Counted from the stretch's first letter, positions 37,558 to 47,479 are shown. The stretch: DNA of 64,000 nt from Nodosilinea sp. P-1105 (GCF_012911975.1 NZ_SMDQ01000015.1:35938-99937); one strand, 5' to 3'. Program-made: numbers and translations. Notes: generated from the sequence alone by a model not told the origin.

Positions 37558-39267
37558 CTAAGGCTTAGCTTTAGCCGCTTTCTTTTGTTTTTGCTGCTGC
37601 CGCTTAGCCTCAGCTTTGGCTTGCCGTTCGGCCTCCAGGGCGGCTTGACGAGCTGCCGCCGCTTCTTCTTCCAGTTTATCCAGATAGTAGTGATAGTCTC
37701 CCCGGTAGAGGCGCAGTTCGCCATCGCGAATTTCCACAATCTTGGTGGCAACTTGGGAAATAAAGTAGCGATCGTGGGAGACCAGCAACACAGTGCCATC
37801 ATAATGTTGCAGGGCTTCTTCCAGCATTTCTTTGGCCGGAATATCCAGGTGATTGGTGGGCTCGTCTAGGATCATCAGGTTGGCCGGACGCAGCAGCATT
37901 TTGGCTAGGGCTAGCCGGGCCTTTTCACCACCACTGAGGGCCTTGACCGATTTGAACGCCATATCGCCGCTGAACAAAAATCGCCCCAGCAGGGTGCGCA
38001 CTTCTTCATTGGTCCAGTCGGGGACTTCATCATGGACGGTGTCGATCACGGTTTTGCTGAGGTCCAGCGCTTCGGCTTGGTTCTGTTCAAAATAGCTGGG
38101 GATCACGTTGTGCTGGCCCAGTTGCACCTGGCCATCGCTGGGGGGTTCGAGGCCAATAATTAAGCGCAACAGGGTGGATTTGCCGGAACCATTGTGGCCT
38201 AAAAAGGCAATGCGATCGCCCCGTTCGATCAGCAAATTGGCCCCCAAGAACAAAATCTTGTCGTCATAGGTGTGGGTTAAGTCTTCGATCATCACCACCT
38301 CGCGCCCACTGCGAGGGGCGGGAGGAAAGCGGAAGTGTAGGGTTTTCGTTCCGCCCTCTGGGGCTTCAACCCGCTCCACTTTTTCCAGTTGCTTTTCGCG
38401 ACTTTTGGCCTGGGTACTGCGGGTAGCGCTGGCCCGAAAGCGCTCGACAAAGGCCTGCTGCTTGGCCAATTCCTTTTGCTGGCGCTCAAAGGTGCTGAGT
38501 TGAGCCGCCTGATTCTCGGCCTTTTGGGTCAGGTAAGCGGTGTAGTTCCCCAGGTATGTGGTGGATACCCCCCGCTCGGTTTCAACAATCTGGGTGCAGA
38601 GCCGGTCTAAGAACTCCCGGTCGTGGGAAACAATCACCATAGGAGTATTGAGGCCTTTGAGGTAGTCCTCTAGCCATTCAATGGTGTCGAGATCCAGATG
38701 GTTGGTGGGTTCGTCCAGCAGGAGCACATCGGGGGCTTGCAGCAAAATCTTGCCTAACCCCATGCGCATTTGCCAGCCGCCGCTGAATTCGCTCACCAGG
38801 CGATCGCCATCCCCAGAGGCAAAGCCCATTTCTGGCAGAATCTTTTCAATCCGGGCCTCAAGACCGTAGCCGTCCATGGCTTCGAACCGCCGCTGGTGAT
38901 CATCCAACAGGTGAATAAGGCGATCCAACTCGTCGGGTTCAGCCTGGGCCATCAGGGTGGGAATGTGGTGCAACTTCGATTGCACCTGGTTGGCTTCGTG
39001 GAAGACGGTCCAAAATTCTTCCCGCACCGTGTGATCAGGGTTGACCTCAAACTCTTGGGACAGATAGGCAATCTTTAGATCTGCGGGGCGAATGACCGCC
39101 CCGGCCGTGGGCTCAGTCTTACCCGTAATAATATTCAATTGGGTAGACTTCCCGGCCCCGTTGACCCCCACCAAGCCAATGCGATCCCCAGGCTTCACCT
39201 CCCAGTTCACATCCTTCAGGACTTCCCCAGTGGGATAGATTTTGCTGATGTGCTCTAAACGCAGCAT
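37558..39267 (-). CDS. ABC-F family ATPase
   Basis: 569 residues with two ABC domains and no membrane segment. Domain 1 has Walker A GVNGAGKST, signature FSGGWQMRM and Walker B VLLLDEPTNHLDL; domain 2 has GHNGSGKST, LSGGEKARL and LMILDEPTNHLDI. The linker between them (AKQQAFVERFRASATRSTQAKSR in part) is the P-site tRNA interaction motif of ABC-F translation factors. The C-terminus is a Lys/Ala/Gln-rich coiled coil. It should act on the ribosome; subtype not assigned. Confidence 0.92.
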   Translation of the reverse strand: MLRLEHISKIYPTGEVLKDVNWEVKPGDRIGLVGVNGAGKSTQLNIITGKTEPTAGAVIRPADLKIAYLSQEFEVNPDHTVREEFWTVFHEANQVQSKLHHIPTLMAQAEPDELDRLIHLLDDHQRRFEAMDGYGLEARIEKILPEMGFASGDGDRLVSEFSGGWQMRMGLGKILLQAPDVLLLDEPTNHLDLDTIEWLEDYLKGLNTPMVIVSHDREFLDRLCTQIVETERGVSTTYLGNYTAYLTQKAENQAAQLSTFERQQKELAKQQAFVERFRASATRSTQAKSREKQLEKVERVEAPEGGTKTLHFRFPPAPRSGREVVMIEDLTHTYDDKILFLGANLLIERGDRIAFLGHNGSGKSTLLRLIIGLEPPSDGQVQLGQHNVIPSYFEQNQAEALDLSKTVIDTVHDEVPDWTNEEVRTLLGRFLFSGDMAFKSVKALSGGEKARLALAKMLLRPANLMILDEPTNHLDIPAKEMLEEALQHYDGTVLLVSHDRYFISQVATKIVEIRDGELRLYRGDYHYYLDKLEEEAAAARQAALEAERQAKAEAKRQQQKQKKAAKAKP

Positions 39268-39324
39268 GGGGGTCTCCAGAGGGGTGTGCTTTGTGCTTAG
39301 TTAAGTTCCTTAACAAAGGTTAGC

Positions 39325-39364
39325 GAAAAAGGGGGTAGGGTTGTCTAGCCCCATCCCCCTTTTC
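39325..39364 (-). terminator. Terminator of the unknown gene at 39394
   Basis: On the minus strand AAAAGGGGGATGGGG pairs with CCCTACCCCCTTTTT and the T-tract follows. The reverse orientation also has a T-tract, so it may work both ways. It separates this gene from the ABC-F gene. Confidence 0.8.
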
Positions 39365-39393
39365 GTCAACTGCTCAGCTCGCCATCCCCTAAG

Positions 39394-39807
39394 CTATTTT
39401 TTAATGTCTTTAGCCATCTGGCGAAACATGTCAAGGTTGGTGTCTGTACGGCGGCGGTCAGAGTTGTTGTCCTTTTTCACCATGGACGCAGATGAACCCT
39501 GAATATTGTCAAACTTTTGTGCGGTCAAGCCATTTTCCTGCAGTTCTACCCGCAGCGCTTGCATCGAAGAAATTTGCCGGATGCTTTCCTTCTCTTCGGT
39601 CTCACCCCGCTTTTTGGCGAACGTGCGCCGTACGGTTTTGGCCGATCGCATAAACTCAATATCGCCGTAGCTCTTAGCGTCGTCGGGATCTAGGTAAAAG
39701 GCTTCCCCAGCCCGCTCAATGGTCGGTTGGGTAGGCTGAACAGGGCGATCTGACTCCCCTGGGTTTTTAGCCTTGCCACCAAACAATCCGCGAATGAATC
39801 CGGTCAT
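39394..39807 (-). CDS. Conserved small cyanobacterial protein of unknown function
   Basis: 137 residues from MTGFIRGLFGG, preceded by AGGAGAGG eight or so bases upstream, a good ribosome binding site that fixes the start. The N-terminus FIRGLFGGKAK is followed by a Pro/Gln linker, the segment AFYLDPDDAKSYGDIEFMR and a highly charged C-terminus (RRTFAKKRGETEEKE, DNNSDRRRTDTNLDMFRQMAKDI). No domain is recognised; the type is common in cyanobacteria. No membrane segment is seen. Confidence 0.7.
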   Translation of the reverse strand: MTGFIRGLFGGKAKNPGESDRPVQPTQPTIERAGEAFYLDPDDAKSYGDIEFMRSAKTVRRTFAKKRGETEEKESIRQISSMQALRVELQENGLTAQKFDNIQGSSASMVKKDNNSDRRRTDTNLDMFRQMAKDIKK

Positions 39808-39993
39808 GGACCTCTCCTGCGTTAACACAATGGATGCAAATCAATGGGAATCCGCCAAGCCAGGCCAGTTCCCATCAACGCAGGGCAACGAGACTTAGCC
39901 GGATTCAAATAAGATTTATTAATCTCTATGTTAACTTTTGTTGGGAGAAAATAGGAAACAAATTTCTGAAAATATCCCAGACCCAAGTCCAGT

Positions 39994-40368
39994 CTTGAAT
40001 TTAGGGTTTCCAGATGTAGAGATTTGGTGGCATCAAGGTCCGAAATCCCCTCCTTTGGAGGCCTGTGCTGAGCCTGTCGAAGTAGGTAGGGGTGGGTCAA
40101 GCAAGCCCGAAGACCCACCCCTACCTCCGGGCACCCCGCCCTCCGGGCACCCCGCCCTCCGGGCACCCCGCCCTCCGGGCACCCCTCCCAGGAGGGGACT
40201 ACCCCGCCCTTTCCTGCGGAACGCTTTTCCTCGGAACGCTTCGCGAACGCGAACGGGCACCCCTCCGTGGGAGGGGATGAAAGGTCCTGATGTGTTGAAG
40301 CAACCTCCCTGACGATTAAAAGGCTTTTGCAAAGCACTTACCCTAATGTTTAGCCTTGACAGACCACC
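39994..40368. repeat. Long dispersed repeat (CTTGAATTTAGGG family), copy 2 with internal tandem array
   Basis: 375 bp. Ends match 22742-22969 closely. The centre is expanded: the 15-bp unit CGCCCTCCGGGCACC occurs about four times in tandem (about 40135-40185), followed by an insertion with GCGGAACGCTTTTCC and GAACGCTTCGCGAACGC. A GCCTGTCGAAGTAGGTAGGGG stretch near 40075 is not in copy 1. Confidence 0.8.
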
Positions 40369-40459
40369 AGCGGTCTGGGGCATCAGTCAGCCCAGCCTGC
40401 CTGACACCCGACACCCGACCCCCTGATCCCAGGCCCGCCCGTCCGTCCGGCCTGATCCC

Positions 40460-42229
40460 CTACTGGTCGGCGGGGTCAGCTAGTTGCCAGTCCTTAATGG
40501 CCCAGGTGCTGGCATCCCATGGGGTGAGCTGAACCTGGGCGAGGCGATCGCTCACCGCATTGGCCATGGCCCGATGCACCACTGGGATCACCGCCACCTC
40601 TTCGGCCAAAATGGTATTCATTTGTTGAAACAGCGCCACTCGCCGGTCTGGGTCTAGCTCCTGCCGGGCTTGCTCCCAGAGGCGATCGTACTCGGGGTTG
40701 CAATAGCGAGCATTGTTCGGTTCTTGCCACTGATTCTCCTGGGAGGCGATTTTACCGCAGGTCCACCAGCCCATGTAAGTGGCGGGATCAGGGCTTTCGT
40801 TGCCGATCGAGTAAATTTGCATGTCGGCATAAAAGTGATTGAGGCTGTTGGTGTCTTGGGGATCGGCGGAAAAGAACTCATCCACCCGTACCCGAGAAAT
40901 TTGCACATCAACCCCTAATTCTTTAAGGCTATCGCTAACGATGGCCTGAGTTTTTTGCCGCACAGGATTGACTGCCGCCTGAAACAGTACCTCTAGGGTG
41001 ATCCCATCCTTTTCACGGAAGCCGTCACCGTTGGTGTCTACCCAGCCAGCGTCATCCAACAGGGCTTTGGCGGCGTCTAAGTCATAGGTGTAGGTCAGCT
41101 CCGGCACCTGGTAAATATCGGGGTCTACTAACAGCTGGGCCACGGGCTTACCAGCAGCCCCATACAACTCCTTGGCAATGGTTTCTCGATCAATCGCTAG
41201 ATTGATGGCTTGGCGCACTCGCCAATCACTGAAATAGGGGTGGGGTACAGTGGCACTAGCGCGCTCTCCCTCCTCGGTACGCACAAAGGGATTCGCGAAG
41301 TTGAGCATAAGCCGCTCTACTTTAGAGCCAAACAGGTTAGTGACTTGGCCTTGGGCATCCACCTTTAAATCGTCCCAGGCCTCGGATTCAATTTGTAGGT
41401 TGTGGGCGAAATCGGCATTGCCGGCTTGCAGTACCTCTCGGGCCGCCGCATAGGGGGCAATGCCGCCCAGCAATTCCAGCCGCTTAAAGCCGGGTTGGCC
41501 GCCCCAATAGTGACGGTTAGGCTCAAAAATAATGTTGCCTGACTCAAACCCCACCACCTGATAGGGACCTGTGCCCACGGGCTGCACATTGGCGATCGCC
41601 TCTCGGGCCGTTAAGCTGTTGTACTCTGCAAAAATATGGCGCGGTAGAATGCCACCCGTTTGACCTGTAAACGGTACCGCCCAGGCTGGGTTAGGGGCGT
41701 TAAAGGTGATTTGAACGGTATAGTCATCCAGGGCTTCCACTGACTCAACCGCTTCGTAGTACTGGGCCGTGGCCGCCGCCACCTCTGGGTTACTGATGAA
41801 TTCGTAGGTAAAGACTACATCGTCAGCGGTGAAGGGTTCTCCGTCAGTCCAGGTGACATCAGGGCGCAGCTCCCAGGTGACGGTGGTACCGTCTTCGGCC
41901 ACCCCACCATTCTCAACCGTCGGAATGTCCGCCGCCAAAAACGGCACTAACTCGCCCTCTTGGTCAAAGCTGGCGAGGGGCTCATAGGTGATGCGGGCGG
42001 CTTCAAAATCTTGGTAACCCGTGGCCAGGTGAGGATTGAGGGTCACAGCGGCGCGACTGTACAGCAACCGTAAGGTGTCGGGATCGCGGGCCGGGGCGAT
42101 CTGGGTGGAGGCATCTGTATCTGGATGACTATCGGTAACATTGGCCGATTGGCTACAGTTGGTAGTCGCTACCACTACCAACCCGGCGATCGCGAGCAAC
42201 ACAGTGTGACGAAGCCCAAATTTGATCAT
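40460..42229 (-). CDS. ABC transporter substrate-binding lipoprotein, peptide/oligopeptide family
   Basis: A 589-residue extracytoplasmic solute-binding protein of the DppA/OppA group (SBP_bac_5). The signal sequence ends VVVATTNCSQS, a lipobox with an unusual Asn at -1. Family segments: LNPHLATGYQDFEAARITYEPL is visible in two parts, then FTADDVVFTYEFI, VQITFNAPNPAWAVPF, VRQAINLAIDRE and a C-terminal ARYCNPEYDRLWEQA. No permease or ATPase gene is adjacent, so it probably works with a distant transporter. Peptide or nickel as substrate cannot be decided. Confidence 0.88.
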   Translation of the reverse strand: MIKFGLRHTVLLAIAGLVVVATTNCSQSANVTDSHPDTDASTQIAPARDPDTLRLLYSRAAVTLNPHLATGYQDFEAARITYEPLASFDQEGELVPFLAADIPTVENGGVAEDGTTVTWELRPDVTWTDGEPFTADDVVFTYEFISNPEVAAATAQYYEAVESVEALDDYTVQITFNAPNPAWAVPFTGQTGGILPRHIFAEYNSLTAREAIANVQPVGTGPYQVVGFESGNIIFEPNRHYWGGQPGFKRLELLGGIAPYAAAREVLQAGNADFAHNLQIESEAWDDLKVDAQGQVTNLFGSKVERLMLNFANPFVRTEEGERASATVPHPYFSDWRVRQAINLAIDRETIAKELYGAAGKPVAQLLVDPDIYQVPELTYTYDLDAAKALLDDAGWVDTNGDGFREKDGITLEVLFQAAVNPVRQKTQAIVSDSLKELGVDVQISRVRVDEFFSADPQDTNSLNHFYADMQIYSIGNESPDPATYMGWWTCGKIASQENQWQEPNNARYCNPEYDRLWEQARQELDPDRRVALFQQMNTILAEEVAVIPVVHRAMANAVSDRLAQVQLTPWDASTWAIKDWQLADPADQ

Positions 42230-42615
42230 GGTTTGACGGTATTCAACCCTGAAACGACATCCTGAATGAGGATCGCGCTTTTAATGGTAGACATTCTTGG
42301 GCCATTTTGTGGCCTTGGCTACAGCCTTGAGATAGCGCCCTTTATGTCTAACAGCAAGCCAGGGTACGTTTCCGGAAAATCTGCCCAGGTTTGCGCCATT
42401 CATCCCCGATCGGTCAACCGCCTTGGCCAGTGTCATTTACAAAACTTTGATCCCAATTCTTGATCCCATTCGATTTTGATTGCCCCAACTTCGAATTTTC
42501 GTGGTAACAAATAAGGGTGATTAAATTAGTAAAATTAGCTATTCTTATGGGCTAATAGCCCCGCTAACAATTCGGGTGTTGATGAGAGATAACGCGACCA
42601 GGCTCAGGCAAGATC
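42230..42615. other. Divergent promoter region, 386 bases
   Basis: No gene recognised. A 65-codon ORF (42266-42463) has no protein-like character. The AT-rich stretch 42500-42560 probably holds the promoter of the coiled-coil gene. Confidence 0.4.
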
Positions 42616-44085
42616 ATGACTGACACTATTGCTGCTAATCCCGGCCCAGATCCCCAAGACCAGAACCTTTCTGAGGCTCAAACTGTTCCCGAGACTAAAG
42701 CCCGCATGTCCCCTGAGGCGGGGAATACGCCCCCTGCTAACGACTGGGAACCAGTGATATTGCCCGGGCAAATCACCCTTGACGATCAGAGCCCTGACGA
42801 GAGTTCTGAGGTGACATCAGCTGGATTAAGCCCAGCGAATTCTTGTCCTGAAGCAGGCTCCGAAGAAACTGATTCCCAAGGGAATCAGTTTCTTTCTGAT
42901 GATACAAATGAACTAGTTCAATTAATTCAAGATTTAAACCAGTGCAACGATGCCTTGCTTCTGCGAGTTTCGGATCTAGAGGAAGCATTAGAGCGATCGC
43001 AGGTAGCCCTGCAAGCCGAAATTGAACGCAACCAGTCCCAGGCCGCGCCAGCGGTCCCCCCTGCCCCTAGCCAGGCAGGGCCTGTGGCCCAGCAAATTGC
43101 CCAGCTCTTAAGTGAATTAGACATTGCTAACGACGGTTTACGCCGTACCACCATCCACAACGAGGCTCTGCAAGCCGAGCTAGAGGTAAACCAGCAGCGG
43201 GTGGCGCAACTGGAACGGGACTGCACCCTGCTACAGCAACGATTTAACGACAAAGCCAATGCCCTGCAGCAGGCGGAAACCTCCTGTCGTGATCTGAAAT
43301 CTCGCCTGCATCGCCAACAGCACTACACCTTGCAATTTAAGGCTGCTTTAGAAAAGTGCTTAAGTATGACGGGCGATCGGGAAGGGGGAGTGGCTCCCAG
43401 TCCATCCCCTGAGCATGATGCCGCTGAGGCTCAACCCGTAGCCATGCCAAAAATTCAGCAAATTCGCCCTTGGTCAGCCAACCAGACGGTGGCAGCTGAT
43501 GCCCCTGCGTTGACGGATCTATTGCGTGGTCTTAAAGGTGCCCAGCCCCAGGCGGCAGAAACAGCTCAGGCACCAGCCCCGGAGCCTTTGCCCAGCCCCA
43601 GTCACACCGACCCCCCTGCCCCAGAGGTGTCGTTCTGGTCGTCCCCAGACCCATCAGCAGAGTCAGCGGCTCGGCCCTCCACGCCTCAGACCGATCCTTG
43701 GTTTGAGGCCCCCACCAGTGGCTCCGATGCGGCTCCCCAGACACCGGCAGCCGCATCGACTGAGGCCTCAAGCCCTGAATTTACCGAGCCTTCCCCCTGG
43801 GGAGAGCCTTTAGCCACCCCCGCCCCAGAGCCAGTGCCACCAGTGGCTGAAGTCGCCCCCACCCCACCCTTCGCTGCGTCGCCGTCGGCTACGCCAGCTC
43901 CAGCCACCCCGCTAGAGACGGCCCCCAGCCCCATACCAGCCATGGCCTCAGCTGCTCACCGCCCCAGCCCTGGTGCCTCGCGATCGCCGTCGCCGCTGGT
44001 CTACCCGCTGCGATCGCAGAAAAAAATCAAATCCATTGCGGCTGTTGAGTTACCCAGCTTTGGTCGCAACCCTCGCCACCGTTAA
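42616..44085 (+). CDS. Coiled-coil protein with Pro/Ala-rich tail, function unknown
   Basis: 489 residues. An acidic unstructured N-terminus (1-90) is followed by a coiled coil (about 93-250: LVQLIQDLNQCNDALLLRVSDLE, then VAQLERDCTLLQQRFND) and a long Pro/Ala/Ser-rich region (about 255-465). The basic C-terminus (PLRSQKKIKSIAAVELPSFGR) looks conserved. No enzyme domain is present. It is likely a cyanobacterial structural or scaffold protein. It is next to hetR in convergent orientation, which may be chance. Confidence 0.6.
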   Translation: MTDTIAANPGPDPQDQNLSEAQTVPETKARMSPEAGNTPPANDWEPVILPGQITLDDQSPDESSEVTSAGLSPANSCPEAGSEETDSQGNQFLSDDTNELVQLIQDLNQCNDALLLRVSDLEEALERSQVALQAEIERNQSQAAPAVPPAPSQAGPVAQQIAQLLSELDIANDGLRRTTIHNEALQAELEVNQQRVAQLERDCTLLQQRFNDKANALQQAETSCRDLKSRLHRQQHYTLQFKAALEKCLSMTGDREGGVAPSPSPEHDAAEAQPVAMPKIQQIRPWSANQTVAADAPALTDLLRGLKGAQPQAAETAQAPAPEPLPSPSHTDPPAPEVSFWSSPDPSAESAARPSTPQTDPWFEAPTSGSDAAPQTPAAASTEASSPEFTEPSPWGEPLATPAPEPVPPVAEVAPTPPFAASPSATPAPATPLETAPSPIPAMASAAHRPSPGASRSPSPLVYPLRSQKKIKSIAAVELPSFGRNPRHR

Positions 44086-44091
44086 TGCTCA

Positions 44092-44236
44092 GGCAATCTG
44101 AATAATGGCGGGTTCTGTGAGCTGGGGTTTACGGCTGACGGCCCGCGGCTCACGGTGACCCGTCTACCTTAAACCGGGAACCGCAAACCTTGCACCGTAG
44201 ACCCGGTTGACCCGTCACTTCTGGCTGGTCAGACCA
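44092..44236. repeat. About 145-bp dispersed repeat (ATCAAGTTAAAG family), copy 3 (inverted)
   Basis: In reverse complement it shows CCGTAAACCCCAGC, CAGAACCCGCCATTATTCAG and GGTTTAAGGTAGACGG, matching the ends of copies 1 and 2. It lies between two convergent genes. Confidence 0.7.
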
Positions 44237-44254
44237 CTCTAATCAGGTGATGCT

Positions 44255-45547
<1,293 letters not shown>

Positions 45548-45943
45548 TTAACTGACTGAACGGCCACGGTAGGCCGTTTGCTCTGAGGCGTTACCCCCTA
45601 GCCGACCGGTGCCACGGTAGGCCGTTTGCTCTGAGGCGTTACCCCCTAGCCGACCCGTACCCCGATAAGCCAAGGGGGTCACCATGGGCCTGTTCTGGGA
45701 GGTTTGATGAGTCGGGTCGGTACCAACCCGGCCACTACCCCGCCAACTCAGCAGCAACGGGGTTACAGCAGCCACCCGGCCACTACCCCGATCATCGTCA
45801 TTGGGGTCAACGATATGGGTGTTGGTTGGTATACCTACCTCAACTCTGTGGACAAAGGTCAAGGTTGGCAAGGTGATTAGCAAGCCCAAACTGGTGGTAT
45901 AGGCTAAGCGACCAATCACTGAACGGTTTAAAGACGTTTCCAT
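45548..45943 (-). CDS. patX: PatX-like exported precursor with four RGSGR/RGTGR pentapeptides
   Basis: 131 residues. The N-terminus is a signal-peptide-like sequence (basic METSLNRSVIGR, hydrophobic core about 12-31, LAYTTSLGLLITLPTLTF). The mature part carries RGSGR at 52-56 and 68-72 and RGTGR at 94-98 and 110-114, with a degenerate fifth site (YRGRSVS) at the end. RGSGR is the active pentapeptide of PatS, HetN and PatX, which bind HetR and block DNA binding. PatX genes are known to lie beside hetR in filamentous cyanobacteria, as here. The last two RGTGR units are in a 48-bp tandem duplication. The gene symbol is by position and motif; overall similarity outside the motif is not established. 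Confidence 0.88.
   Translation of the reverse strand: METSLNRSVIGRLAYTTSLGLLITLPTLTFVHRVEVGIPTNTHIVDPNDDDRGSGRVAAVTPLLLSWRGSGRVGTDPTHQTSQNRPMVTPLAYRGTGRLGGNASEQTAYRGTGRLGGNASEQTAYRGRSVS
45554..45655 (-). repeat. 48-bp tandem duplication within the PatX-like gene
   Basis: The unit CCACGGTAGGCCGTTTGCTC... is present twice (about 45564-45611 and 45612-45659 on the plus strand) with almost no differences and encodes AYRGTGRLGGNASEQT. A third, truncated start forms the C-terminal YRGRSVS. The near identity points to a recent expansion. Confidence 0.85.
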
Positions 45944-45991
45944 AGGAGTGAGTTTCTTAGCGCTTCTACTCCTTGTTACGGAAGCAAACCA

Positions 45992-46062
45992 CCCCAGTCA
46001 GGAAAATCTTTATACGTAAATTTGCGGATTTATCTGAATCTACACTTCCCCAGTCAGGAAAA
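45992..46062 (-). promoter_or_regulatory. Direct repeat upstream of the PatX-like gene (possible operator)
   Basis: The 15-bp sequence TTTTCCTGACTGGGG (minus strand) occurs at 45992-46006 and 46048-46062, 56 bp apart and 49-119 bases before the start codon. Between them is an AT-rich stretch suited to a promoter. A regulatory role is inference. Confidence 0.45.
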
Positions 46063-46124
46063 CCTGTGACAGCTTTGTACAGGAAGGCAGAAATATGACT
46101 CCCATTGCTGAGGGTGTCAGGTGC

Positions 46125-46330
46125 TAGAGCATTGGTACAGTATGTCAAGATCCCAGGGTTCTTAGGCGATCTCTAGGAAAGATTTTCCCTTGATGTAGCT
46201 CGATACCTGATGGGCAAGCAAGCTTTGCCCATCCTACGGGGGTATTTTGTTATCCAGAGATTGCCTTAGGCTGGTTAGCCATGAGTTTCGGGGCATCCCA
46301 GGGTTCTGCCCTGGGATCTGTAACGGCGTT
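46125..46330. repeat. CCCAGGG/GGTACAG dispersed repeat split by a MITE
   Basis: Left part GCTAGAGCATTGGTACAGTA to CCCAGGGTTCTTA, right part TTAGGCTGGTTAGCC to CCCTGGGATCTGTAACGGCG. Removing 46165-46268 restores a copy like 28170-28264. Confidence 0.75.
46165..46265. mobile_element. 101-bp MITE-like element with TTA target duplication
   Basis: Terminal inverted repeats GGCGATCTCTAGG and GGCAATCTCTGG (in reverse complement), an internal hairpin GATGGGCAA/TTGCCCATC, and TTA on each side (46162-46164 and 46266-46268). It interrupts another dispersed repeat. No coding capacity, so it would move by a transposase in trans. Confidence 0.75.
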
Positions 46331-46335
46331 CATCG

Positions 46336-47460
46336 CTACAGGGTGACAGGAGACTCGACATAAATGGTGGGATCCTGCACCGTAAATTCAATGCCGTAGG
46401 CCTGGAGTTGCTCGGCAACACTATCATTGGCTAGCTCTAGCAGCCGCTTGCGCAGCTGAATCGAGTTGTCGTTAGACCCCAGAATAAAAAACGTCACCCG
46501 GGCCCGATTAGCGCTGAACCGCTGCGATCGCCCATTGTCGTCCACCGCCCCGCCCGAAAAATGAATACTGGTGCTACCTGGATCAATGCCAAAGAGCGAG
46601 TTAGTGCACTTGGTCACCACCTGCTTGACCAAGGCCGCATCTTCTTCAGACAGCAGACGCACAAAGTCCAGATAAAGCAGCACCATCACCTTTTTGGCCC
46701 GACTAACATTTTCAATTTCTTCTTTAATTAGCTTTGAGTTGGGCACAATAATCAGCGTACTTTTGGCCGCTGTGCGAATTTTGGTGGAGCGCAACCCCAC
46801 CGACTCGACCCGACAGAGTTGCCCATTATTCAACCGAATGTATTCGCCGGGAATAAACGGCCGATCCAAATAAATCACAATGGTGCTGAGCAACTGTTCC
46901 AAAATGGTTTGGGCGGCCAGCCCCAGGGCCACCCCCCCAATCCCCAGGCTGGCAATCAAACCGACAATGTTGAAGTTTTGACTTTGGGCAAAGGCCAGCA
47001 TGGCGATAAAGCCAATCACCACATTCACCAGGGTCTCAAACACCAGCAACAACTCGTCGACTTCTCGCCCCAGGCGACGCAGCAAGTCGATGCCATAAAT
47101 GCGCACCCCCTGCCGAAACAGGCGAGAGACCAACCAGGCCACACTGAAAATGGTGGCAAAATCCACAAAAGGCCGAAAAAAGTTATATAGCCCTGGGTAT
47201 TCCGGCTGTAACCACACCATGGACAGGGAGATTAGTAAAAAGGTGCCAGCCATCCGAAAAGGCCCCTGAACCGGCTTAATAAAGTTGTTGGCAATGGGGC
47301 TCGATTGGCCCGGAGAGAAGCGATTCAGAAAAATCCTCACAATGCTGGGGGTGTAGCGGCCCACCAGGATGGACAACAGCAGAGCCACCAAAAACATGAT
47401 GAAGTTGGGGATATCAGGTAGCTCGATTTGAACTAGATTTAGCAGGTCTTGAAGAATCAC
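46336..47460 (-). CDS. MscS family mechanosensitive ion channel (copy A)
   Basis: 374 residues: three or four N-terminal membrane helices, then the MscS pore helix and beta domain (LIASLGIGGVALGLAAQTILEQLL, then DRPFIPGEYIRL, GRVESVGLRSTKIR-like text) and a soluble C-terminal part. The Gly/Ala-rich pore helix is intact, so it should open on membrane tension and release solutes on hypo-osmotic shock. It lies 19 bases after its paralogue at 47480 on the same strand; the two form a tandem duplicated pair. Confidence 0.9.
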   Translation of the reverse strand: MILQDLLNLVQIELPDIPNFIMFLVALLLSILVGRYTPSIVRIFLNRFSPGQSSPIANNFIKPVQGPFRMAGTFLLISLSMVWLQPEYPGLYNFFRPFVDFATIFSVAWLVSRLFRQGVRIYGIDLLRRLGREVDELLLVFETLVNVVIGFIAMLAFAQSQNFNIVGLIASLGIGGVALGLAAQTILEQLLSTIVIYLDRPFIPGEYIRLNNGQLCRVESVGLRSTKIRTAAKSTLIIVPNSKLIKEEIENVSRAKKVMVLLYLDFVRLLSEEDAALVKQVVTKCTNSLFGIDPGSTSIHFSGGAVDDNGRSQRFSANRARVTFFILGSNDNSIQLRKRLLELANDSVAEQLQAYGIEFTVQDPTIYVESPVTL

Positions 47461-47479
47461 GAAGAAACAAGGCTATGGC

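Noticed and set aside
39822..40383. Overlapping ORFs rich in GVPGGRGARRAGCP
   Set aside because: Translations of the tandem CGCCCTCCGGGCACC repeat core.
42266..42463. 65-codon ORF before the coiled-coil gene
   Set aside because: No recognisable features or ribosome binding site.
45966..46148. 60-codon ORF upstream of the PatX-like gene
   Set aside because: Lies over direct repeats and a dispersed repeat; no conserved character.
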